From Ampelocalamus luodianensis (lineage: Eukaryota > Streptophyta > Magnoliopsida > Poales > Poaceae): a stretch of 64,000 nucleotides of DNA. A program made the translations under genes and the position numbers. Every line of letters begins with the position of its first letter. Within the stretch, counting starts at the first letter, position 1. Shown piece after piece: positions 9,869 to 19,086 of the stretch. Location: the NCBI GenBank assembly GCA_036346255.1, contig CM070634.1, positions 82,153,020 through 82,217,019 of the forward strand. Reading direction: 5' to 3'. The notes under the pieces are model-generated. The model saw nothing but the letters and a program-made list of their open reading frames with translations, ran no database searches and was not told the DNA's origin.

Positions 9869-12800
9869 TTACAGATACTCAGTGGCGCCGGAGGAAGAAG
9901 GTCTATTCGGGCAGTTCCAGAATGAGTGCCCATGAGTCTTGCATAGCCTACACCTTATTGGTCTTGGCCAATCTCCACGTTGGCTCGCGTCCATGTCGTT
10001 GCGGATGCGCCTTGACTGACGCCTCCCACGGCCTGGATGTCATAGTGCTTCATTCGGTGACCACTTCACTGCTCCCCGCCATATGTCCCTGTAGTGGCCT
10101 TCGACGCCGTAGGAGTTGAACTCCCTGTTCCAAGTATCATACAGGTGTCGTATGTCATAGTACTCTAACATATACATGCTACAAGATTGGTGAAATACAA
10201 CACATGCAGCATATACGTGCGAGCAAGGCTTGTTGCAGGTGCAAACTGCCACATCGCCTATGGTACAAATATGCTTCCGGTCACCTCTTATGTGGCCATG
10301 AACGTACTTGTCCCGCAGGCGGACCTCGAACTTCCTCCTCACGCCATCCATTGTGATAGCTACATGGGACCGGGCCTTGGTAATCTTCTTCTCCATGTAG
10401 GCGAGGGTAACCTCCGAGTACTGCTTCCCTTCGTCGAAATGCTTCTTGGTCATCGTTGCCCGATTGACGAAGTAACCGACCGTACGGTTCCATGTCTCCT
10501 CGATAACAGCCGTGATGGGCAGGGCACGAACCCCTTTCAACACCCCGTTGTAGATCTCGGACATGTTGGTTGTCATGATGCCGTACCGAGCGCTATAAGT
10601 GTCGTGAAGAAGAGACCATTTCTCATAGTCGGGGGCATGCACGCGTATCCACTCAGCGAACTCGCTTTGCGGTGCGCCTGGGCCAGAACCTCCACTAACA
10701 CGCTCGGTTTCGACCTCGAGCTCCCGCCACACGGCATCGAACTTGCACTTCTGGTTCTGTAGGCAGAGCTTCTTGAACTTCTTCATGAGGTCTTTGCTCC
10801 GGAAGCGCGTGTGGAAGTTGGCGGCTAGATGCCGCATGCACCAACGTGTGCACATGTCGTTCCATTGGTATGGCGGGCTCATACCGTGCTGCATGGTGAG
10901 CAGCGCGGACAACAACCCAGCATGACGGTCGGTTATGACGCACACATTCGGTCGGTCCCTTACAACATGTTGCTTTATGTTGACTAGGAACCACAACCAA
11001 CTGTCAGTGCTCTCGTTCTCTACAATGGCAAAGGCAATTGGGAGCAACTGATCATTGCCATCAGCGGCAATAGCGGTGAGAATGGTGCCCTTATACTTCC
11101 CGCAAAGAAAAGTATCGTCCATAGTTAGGACGGGACGGCAGTGGGAGAAGCCCTGGACTGCAGGGCCAAATGCCCAAAAGACTCGATCAAGGATTAGGGA
11201 ATGTGGGATGTTCGACCGGTCAGGCCTGTCCATCCTATTGATACATGTCCCCGGATTAGCATCCGCAATTTGCTTCAACATTCTGGGGACTAGGTCGTAC
11301 GCCTCCTTGTAGGTACCGTACAACCCTTCGAGAACCTTCCGCTTCGCCCGCTATACCTTACTGTACCTAACGACATACCCTACTGTATTCGCTACGTTAA
11401 CCATGAGGACCTTGGGCGAAACGGTCGAGTCGACGACAACTACGTGGCTTATGATGTGTAACATCTCAAAGTTATGTTACCAAAATAAAATAAAATAAAG
11501 TTATTGTTTTATTGGATTTTCTAAAATTTGATAGAGTTTCAGTGCTTTATTTGAATTTTTAAAGTTTTAAAAGTCAAAATTTAAAATTTATTTGAAGTTC
11601 TTGAAGTTTCAGTTGGTTTGATCTGGAAAATAAAATTTTAACTAATTTTTAGAATTTTCTGAGTTTTTAAAAGCTTTTTCCTAAGTATTTTAAAGCCAAA
11701 ACAATTTATTTTGCAAAATTAATAGCCAACTTTAAGTTGGAAATAGTTTTATTAAATCCAAAATGTCTCAGAGAATTTCTGTGATTTTTCTCATAATTTA
11801 TGGATTTAATTTGCTATTTTATAATGCCTAAATGAATTACTAGGATTATCTAAATTGGAAAATCAATTTAAATTCTAAAGCCCATCTCAGGCCGAAACTC
11901 TCCCCGGCCCACCTTCCTCCGCCGCGCCTCCGGCCTAGTTGGCCCAGCCTCTCGCGCGCTCTCGCCTTTCATCACAACCGTCGGATTAAGATCCGACGGG
12001 CAACGATGCCCCGCCCCTTTCCATTGGTGGCCAGTCGCTGTAGGTGGGCCCGCCCGCGTCTTCTTCCTCGCCCCTTCTTCCTCGCAGCCACACCCAACAC
12101 TGCCCGCCATTAGCGCCCACCGGAGCTCCCCGATTCAGCGTCTCCCTTCCTTTTTCTCTCCCTAGAATCGTTCGCATTCAAACCCCGCCATCTCCGCACC
12201 CAATCCGACCCTCACTTACCTTCCTTCCACCCGAAAATCCCCTAATTTTCGCCGGCGGCCTCGCACGAGCTTCGTACGCTCCACGGCGACTCAGCCCCGC
12301 CCGCACCCCTGTAAGTAGCGCCTCGGGTGTGCCTTGAAGCTCTCATCCCAGCGCCCCAAACCCCCAGGCCTCTCCTCTCCTCAATCGCCGTGAAATTGAA
12401 GCTTTCCGGTGAGCCCTGAGGATTGGATCTTCGTCTTCTCCGGCGCCGTCAAGCGTTCCCCGGTCACCCTGACCTCACCATCGACACCACCATGACCTCA
12501 CGAACCCGGTGCGTGCCCCGCCTCCATCGGAGCTGCGCCGGAACGGCACCGCTGCCGCAAGCCCGACTCCGCCGCCGCTAAAACCTTCGCCGCTAGCCAA
12601 TCAACCTCGCCGCCGGGAATCTAAGGTGAGCACCAAGTTCAGTGGAGTCCCCTCATCATTTTGGTGTCCTCGCCGGCCGTCGCCATGGCGCCCAGCGCCA
12701 GCGACCCTAGGGCCGAGAGCTCGCTGGCCTCGAGCCACCGTGGCAGTGCCACGCGTCCGCCACCGCGATGCCACGCAAGCGCCAACTCAGCGCAATTGCT

Positions 12801-15800
12801 TGCGTGGCTGCCCAATCAGCATGCCCACGTGGCACTCCAAACCTTCCACCATTCCAAAAGCTCATAACCCAGTCCTTGTGAGCCGAGCCACTTACAGTGG
12901 GTCCCACAGTCAAATTTCTTTTTTTTTTTCCGTTTCAACCGAAAAAGCTCTGATGACATCACCCTTGCGCAATAATTAGGATTTCCTTTAGAAAAATAAT
13001 TCAGAAATTCATAAAAATCTGAAAATTAGAGTTTCTTATATTTAGAACTTCCAAGAGCTCGTATTTCTTCATACGAACTCCGATTTAGGTGATTCAAATT
13101 CCTAAATTCCTATAAAATCAAGATCTAGCCATCCAAACCAAAATTAATTCAAATAATTCCTTTAAAAGCCCTAATTCTATCATTTTATGTAATTTCAATC
13201 TTTCGAGGCTCATATCTTTTGCATCCGATCTCCGATTGCGGCCATTCAAATTTCTAAATTTGTCTAAATTCAAGATCTAGCTAACTAAACCAAAATTATT
13301 TAATTTGGAGTTCATTTTAATTGTTATTTGAATTTTATTTGAATTTAGCTTATTTCGCGATTAGATTTCGACGACTTTGGAGAGTCAGATTTCGACGCCA
13401 GTTGAAGAGCTTATAAGAGGATTGATTTTGATTGTATGATTATTGTGATTGTACACTTGGACTACTTAGAGAAAGTACTTGTGAGTACTAGGTGACCTGT
13501 TAGAAAACAACATCACCTAAGTACCAGGTGATATGTTAAGGAAAACAACATCACCTCAAGCAAGGCAAGTTATACCCTTGATCATATTGATCCCATTATT
13601 TCAAATTATTTATATTCTGTTTTAAATTATTACTGCATCTATATGTTTATACAATTATTTTAATTCCCTGTTTTAATTACCTAGTTATTCCAATCTTCCT
13701 TGTATAGACAATTTGAATGTTGAATGTGAATACCTTGTCACCATTAGGCAAAAAGATATTAAAATTAATCATATGCTTAGCCAATGCTTAGAACAAATCT
13801 TGTATTTGGGAAATTTTAGCCAAATCTTCCAAATTTGATTTAAATTGGTTCTGTGGTATTGTTTTACCATAGAAGGTTTATAAAATGCTTTTACTTAAAA
13901 AATAAAATGAAAATGGGTTTGGACTTGGGCGAAATGGATGATTGGTGGGTGCAGGTTTATGCACAGGCTTAATCTGGTTAGGGTTAAGGCCCAGGGTTTT
14001 AATTGGAAGACGCCCAAGTCAGTTAAGGACCAGTCTTCGAGCGCATGATGCTACGCCTTACCGTACTACCACAAGTCTGGTGTGAGACAGAATTGGCTAA
14101 ATAATTTGTGATGTCTTAGTGTTATTTGTGCTATCTTGTTGGTGTGGGTGTCGGACAGACAGTAGTCCCACCTAGCGCAAGAGGGGGCTCCTGGAGGATG
14201 GTTAGTCCAATGGTAGCGAAACCTTAGCGGGCATGAATACATTAAGATAGAACATTGTAAAGGCCTCATGATAATCACTTAGTCGCACACCTACGGAAGT
14301 CTGTGATGCGAACAATGCAAGTTGATTATGTCCTATGGGTAAAGTTGTACAACCTCTACAGAGTGTAAAACTATTCGAATAGCCGTGTCTACGGTTACAG
14401 ACATGCTAGCAGAACTACTTAAAGTTAGACTTTGGTTTTGGATTTCAAAAATGTTTAGTAAAACAGTTTATAACATGGATGGGTGTCTATGAGAAAAGTT
14501 TTGGGTTGAAGCTCCAGGTTGGTGCCCGTGTTTAAATTAGTGTTTGGTTGGTGCCTACACTAGCTTTATTATTTCAGTGAAAACTCAATTTTAAATATTA
14601 TAAAACTTGAGCTTTTGAACTTAGTATGGTATTTAATGTCAAATGCTGTTTTGCACAAATAACCCTATAAGTCATCCTTTGTTACATCCATGTATACATG
14701 TCATTCTGTTATTTGACGGGTGTAACTTGCGAGCACGGAAGTTGTGCTCATACTTGCTTTATGCAAATAAAATTTCAGAGAATAAGGATTTTGCTACCGG
14801 TGTGGACCTTGACGACTAGGCCGCTTCCCCAGTCGATTGCCTGTGGTAGATTAACTGGACCCTACTACATCTTCGTCTTCCGCTGTGTTTATTTTATTGT
14901 TGGCCTGTAAGCCTCCTTTGTAATCAACTCTGTTGGTATTTGTTAATAAAGTTGTGATATGATTTTGTTACCATATTTGTTTACTGTGTGAACTAGTTAC
15001 TGATCATGTGACTAGTTCAGAAATGCACAGAGGATTCAGGAGTATTAATTCCCAGGTCTGACATGATGCTCACGATGTAGGCCGATGTTACATTCTCATG
15101 CATTTGCAATGGCTCTTAAAGCTCACATGTGTGATCTGTCAGGACTGTAATGCGGAAGGCCGTTCCTACCCCAGGGAATCTCTGCGCACGGACTTTGGCA
15201 GGGCAAGAGCTAAGCACACACTTAACTACGTACGTGTCAGGATTAGACCTACAGATAATGGAAGCCATATAATAGTTAGTGTGACTTACTGTACATAGTT
15301 CAAAGCTGCAACAAACAACGTTCGAACTCGCCTGTAAACTCGGTAAGTCTGACTGGTCTTCACCGCGAAACTCACGATAGCTTGCCTGGCGACAGCCTTG
15401 TGTGGGAACTGTTGGCCCACAAGTAGGGTGTCCGCATCGAAGGCCTACGAAGACTCGTGCTCTTAGGCCAGAACAAGGGAAGAGGCCGCTTGGCAATCCA
15501 ACCGAATTGGAACATAGTCCGTGTCGGTCGAAACAATGCCACCGACGATCCCACCCGCATCGTCGCCTTCATCCTCGCTGGATTGCGAGTAAAAGTTTGC
15601 CTCTTCTTCGGTGACAGTGCCCTCGGACATGCCATCGATAATCTCGTGACAATCAACACGAGCACCGTGCCATTTATCGACACCTTCATTCGGTTCGAAA
15701 CTACCAGAATCTCCATCTACTAGAGCATCCTGCCTAACGACGTCTGGCGCTCTCGACACCTCTCCCGTCGTCAACAAACCGAAGAGGGGAACAAGAGCGT

Positions 15801-16179
15801 CGCTGACTCCTTTAACGGCGCCCCCAGAGGATTGAGAAGGATAAACAAAATAGACATACACCATGGGTCGTTGATAGATCAGAGCGTGAGGATTGCTAAC
15901 GATATCCATGTACTGTGTCCACATGGCACTGCTGGTCACCTTCGCCAGGCCCCACACCATCTGCCCGTGTGGTAGGACCGTGTTGGCGGTGACCGCCTCT
16001 ATTACTATCTTGTTCCTGGCGACATGCCTATCGAACAACCGCCGAATACAGCGTCGTAGCTCGAGCAAATCGACGTGTGCCAGGTTAGGAATGTTTAGCA
16101 AGGCGCGCTGGGAGCTGGACAAATCCACTCCGTCTGGACCAGCACGCACGTTACCGTGGAACACATACATTGTCCCCAT
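9869..16179 (-). pseudogene. MULE transposase, split by a solo LTR, five nonsense codons
   Basis: Minus strand. Exon 1 is 16179 to about 15332; the rest runs 15248-15064 and, past the inserted LTR, 11451-9869. The intron at about 15249-15331 would use a GC donor. Domains in order: an N-terminal region starting MYVFHGNVRAGPDGVDLS; an acidic stretch; a MuDR-type region ending CPAKVRAQRF...HTC (about 15195-15125); the DDE transposase (MDDTFLCGKYKG, TDRHAG and TNMSEIYNG carry the Asp, Asp and Glu candidates); a SWIM finger CTCNKPCSH; and a C-terminal zinc knuckle CRLCKTHGHSFWNC near 9914-9955. The enzyme would cut and insert element ends in the nucleus. In-frame stops lie at 15463-15465, 15445-15447, 15116-15118, 11351-11353 and 10040-10042, but no frameshift was found. 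The frame is kept across the insertion site when one target duplication is removed. A 74-bp intron (16182-16255) precedes the ATG. Inactive as it stands. Confidence 0.88.
11457..15063 (+). mobile_element. Solo Ty3/gypsy-type LTR (3607 bp), target duplication TGATG
   Basis: Begins TGTAACATCTC and ends CCCAGGTCTGACA, the same termini type as the LTR at 3442. It is flanked by TGATG at 11452-11456 and TGATG at 15064-15068. No internal region or second LTR is present, so it is a solo LTR left by recombination between two LTRs. It contains a G+C-rich island (about 11880-12900) and long A+T-rich parts; open frames within are composition effects. It sits in the coding sequence of the MULE transposase, so it inserted after the MULE. 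Confidence 0.92.
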
Positions 16180-16368
16180 TTCTGATGAAAATAAGACAAT
16201 ATTTCAATAAAAACACAGCATAAAAACCGTACGCATGTTGCTAAAATAAACTTACTGTTATGATGACTTTCGCAAATGGTGCGAACAAGGGACAAACAAA
16301 AATGCTAAGTACGGGACAGGGAGACACCTCACAAAGAGGGGAATCATCGACCGTGTGTGTGGCCGCGT

Positions 16369-16377
16369 GTTTAAATA
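16369..16377 (-). promoter_or_regulatory. TATA-like box of the MULE transposase gene
   Basis: Minus-strand CTATTTAAAC lies about 110 bp upstream of the leader-intron donor at 16255 and about 190 bp before the ATG at 16179. No better TATA candidate was seen in the leader region. Confidence 0.4.
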
Positions 16378-16465
16378 GCCGAGCACGGGAGACGCAACGT
16401 GACAGCGGGCCAGGTCTCTTCCGCGGTAGGCGGAGGGGGCATGTCCCTACCGTGCCTGGTAGAGG

Positions 16466-16950
16466 GGACAACTTTGCGCAGTGACGAGACCACAAGAGGT
16501 AGCTTTGCGCAGTGACGAGACCACACGGGACAGCTTTGCACAGTGACAAGACCATACAGGTCAGCTTTGCGCAGGGACAAGACCACATGGGGCAGCTTTG
16601 CGCAGTGACAAGACCACACGGGTCAGCTTTGTGCAGGGACAAGACCACACGGGACAGCTTTGTGCAGTGACAAAACTACATAGGGCAGCTTTACGTAGTG
16701 ATAAGACCAAACGAGACAGCTTTGCGCAGTGACAAGACCAAATGAGACGCAACATGATAGCGGGCCAGGCCCCTTTCGCGGCAGGTAGAGGGGGCAGGTC
16801 CCTACCGCGCCTGGAAGAGGGGGCAGCTTTGCGCAGTGACAAGACCACACATGTCAGCTTTGCGCAGTGACAAGACCACACGGGGCAGCTTTGCGTAGTG
16901 ACAAGACCACATAGGGTAGCTTTGCGCAATGATAAGACCAAACGAGACAG
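16466..16950. repeat. 31-bp minisatellite between divergent MULE genes
   Basis: Units of the type AGCTTTGCGCAGTGACAAG plus ACCACACGGGAC recur at an exact 31-bp step. AGCTTTG or a variant falls at 16501, 16532, 16563, 16594, 16625, 16656, 16687 and 16718, and again at 16825, 16856, 16887 and 16918. The two blocks are each preceded by the same 79-bp element (16391-16469 and 16745-16823, starting GACGCAAC and containing GCGGGCCAGG), so the whole region is a higher-order duplication. It lies between the transposase and the plus-strand GRF-type gene, where both promoters must be. Apparent minus-strand open frames here are repeats of the unit, not genes. Confidence 0.9.
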
Positions 16951-16991
16951 AACTCTGCCTGAAATTAACCACACCATGCCAACCATGGGGC

Positions 16992-16999
16992 TTATAAAA
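16992..16999 (+). promoter_or_regulatory. TATA box of the plus-strand GRF-type gene
   Basis: TTATAAAA lies 44 bp before the ATG at 17043, just after the 31-bp minisatellite, and would drive the divergent MULE gene. Confidence 0.6.
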
Positions 17000-17042
17000 C
17001 GGGGTTGAACTAAACCCAACACTACACAACAGATACCCAGTT

Positions 17043-18072
17043 ATGGACTCTTCGGCAAACATCTACGCGAAGATGTTGCAGAAGCGCAAGTGCTTGCGTA
17101 GAAGAGAAAACATCTACAATACCCAGATCGAACAATGAAAGATGCTCAGGCACCACCACGTTTTCCAATCCCGTAGTGTGTGTGTGGCGAACAGGCAGAG
17201 ATCATTCAGTCCACACACCCAGACACCGTAGCCAGGGCGTACTACACATGCGGGCACCACCTCGTAAGCGTTTCTTTCCCGCACATCGATTTTCCTCAAC
17301 GTTCAATTCCTAAAATTTTAAACATCTTCCCCACGTAATGGCAACCCGAGATGCGCTGCCACTTCTTCCAGTGGATTGACGGTCCGGAGATGTACGACAA
17401 GGCATTCATAAAGCAGAAGTACATGCTGAACTACTCGGTGCGGGCCGAGAACTTCGCGCGGTGAAAACCTTACGTACCAGACCCTGTTGAGGAGGCTCCG
17501 AAGGAGCCCAATACTCGGCCAGGCGTAGTCCATATCGACGACGTGAGTTACGATACAATCGCAGGACATGGACGACTTCGACATACCAGCCCGAGGTGGA
17601 TAGTCCCGCGACAAGGGCAAGGGAAAGGCTGATGAGGTTGAGCCCGCCCACCACAGCTTATCCGGTCGCCCAGGCGTATTCCGTATCCACGACGTGAGTT
17701 ATGAAGAATTTACATCCTTCTTACGTTTTTCACTATACGGTGCACTTATATCATGGAATCGCAGGACATGAACGACTTCGACATATCAGCCCGAGGTCGA
17801 CAGTCCCGCGACAACTGCAAGGGAAAGGCTCATCTGGCTGAGCCCAGCCGCCACAGCATCTCCGGTCGCCCAGGCCTAATCCGTATTGACGACGTGAGTT
17901 ATGAAGAATTAATATCTTTCTTAATATTTTCACTATACAATGCACTTACATCATGAAATCACAGGACATGGACGACTTCGACATACTAGCCCGACGTGGA
18001 CAGTCGCACGACAAGGCGAATGGGAAGGCCGGCCAGGAGTTCAACGCCATACTAGCAAGGAAGGGAAAATGA
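17043..18072 (+). pseudogene. Second GRF-type zinc-finger gene of the MULE, broken
   Basis: Starts MDSSANIYAKMLQKRKCLRR behind a clear TATA box, then meets a stop after about 31 codons. Farther on, in other frames, are RAYYTCGHHL (about 17235-17263) and, after a candidate intron starting GTAAGCG at 17264, EMRCHFFQWIDGPEMYDKAF (about 17348-17408). Together they form the C-terminal half of a GRF-type zinc finger (Cys..., then Cys-x-Phe-Phe-x-Trp-x-Asp). After a stop near 17461 comes a tail built from three copies of a 200-bp unit, each an exon of 129 nt (43 codons) plus a 71-nt intron. The tail ends with GQEFNAILARKGK and a stop at 18070. The first repeat exon has an in-frame TAG where the others have a Gln codon. 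Function unknown; a nucleic-acid-binding partner of the transposase is a guess from the domain. Confidence 0.65.
17494..18072 (+). repeat. 200-bp tandem triplication containing exon and intron
   Basis: The donor GACGAC/GTGAGTTA occurs at 17543, 17694 and 17894 and the acceptor CAG/GACATG at 17564, 17764 and 17964. Copies two and three are exactly 200 bp apart with 71-nt introns. The first intron has shrunk to 22 nt (a 49-nt loss), which explains the 151-bp first step. Each full unit adds 129 coding bases, so the reading phase is kept. Confidence 0.9.
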
Positions 18073-19086
18073 CCCCGGTCCACGCAGTAGGTCAGGTCAT
18101 TACGTAGTAGTCCCCCGTCCTACCCCGCATGTTTTGTACTATCCCCTAAAGGCATGTACAATTATATGGTCCGGATGCTTGTGTCGCAATGTATCGTAGT
18201 AGTAACAGCGAGGATGACTAAAGCAATTTGCCGAACCATCATGCTATGTAGCATGCTTCTGTCCGCGGACACTAATGTAGTTCTGGTTCCGTGTCTCCGC
18301 TAAGCCATCAAAGCAAGCCTATATTGTAAGTATGCCTCTTCTAGTGGAGTCCTAGAAAGAACCAACCGACATCGAATCCTCCATATTTTAGGGCATCTTC
18401 GTAATCACAACAAGCGTTCTCAACCCCTTCAATCATATTCTCTACAAGTTTCATAAACTACTTCACCGACTCCCTGCCTATATACGTTCAAACGACTTCA
18501 TTGAGGAGCGACTCCAATAGTTTGGACAACAAGATAGTTTGCTTTGACGACATCCTCAAAGTTATACCTCGTCTGATATGATTATCAATCATCCTTTCTC
18601 TGAAGGAATAAAATTATACACAAATTACAGAAGCAACAACACTATGACAGGAGGCTCCACAAAAAGTTTCGAACCCTGATTTCCGATAAAATGAAACCCT
18701 AATTTACAAACCTCTGTACCCTTATTTTCGACAAAACGAAACCCTAATTTACAAATCTCCGTACCCTTATTTCTTAATGAAAGTTTTTTTTTTTACAAAT
18801 CTCAGTGCCGATATTTTGTATGAATCAAATATCATTAAATAATATTTAATTTTAATTTTTGTGAAATATCATTAAATAATATTTATTTTCCCCCCTTTTT
18901 TCTGTTTTTTTTTTCAAAATTTTGAAAAATGTCGGTGGTCGGGCCAGTGCAGCGCTGAGCTGTGGGCGGCCGACTGCTGCGTCGGGGCGGGCAGGTGGAT
19001 TGCCGCTCTCAGTTTTTGTGATATCGCTACTGTACAGATGCCATATTTGTAAATTACGGTGAACAAGAACTAATTTTAAAATTAAA
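18073..19086. other. Intergenic; MULE 3' flank and promoter side of the host gene
   Basis: 18073-18640 is probably 3' sequence of the MULE gene. A 45-bp unit (GAAACCCTAATTTACAAA core) is repeated twice at 18693 and 18738, and a roughly 39-bp A+T-rich unit is repeated at about 18825-18890. A G+C-rich patch (18925-19010) with inverted motifs could be an element end. No convincing TATA box was seen in the 150 bp before the ATG at 19087. Confidence 0.5.

Larger units (their letters stand above)
9000..18100. mobile_element. Mutator-like element (MULE), three genes, ends unresolved
   Basis: The unit holds a transposase gene (minus, 9869-16179), a small GRF zinc-finger gene downstream of it on the same strand (9142-9544) and a divergent GRF-type gene (plus, 17043-18072). 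A shared promoter region with a minisatellite lies between the divergent genes. This gene content and the transposase domains (N-terminal region, MuDR-type zinc-binding region, MULE DDE domain, SWIM finger, zinc knuckle) identify a Mutator-like element. Terminal inverted repeats could not be matched by eye; the outer limits could extend to about 8995 and to about 19050. A solo gypsy LTR (11457-15063) is inserted in it. Confidence 0.7.

Noticed and set aside
10187..10762. 191-codon plus-strand frame
   Set aside because: Antisense shadow of the MULE transposase DDE region.
16466..16950. Possible CRISPR-like array
   Set aside because: Units are directly adjacent with no unique spacers, and the sequence is a plant genome. 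It is a minisatellite.
16241..17062. Several minus-strand frames with repeated LSLRKA / VTAQSC words
   Set aside because: They are the 31-bp minisatellite read in frame; 31 is not a multiple of three, so each repeat is read in a different frame and no fixed protein repeat exists.
18925..19050. Possible MULE terminal inverted repeat beside the host gene
   Set aside because: No matching inverted sequence could be found near 9000, so the element end was left open.
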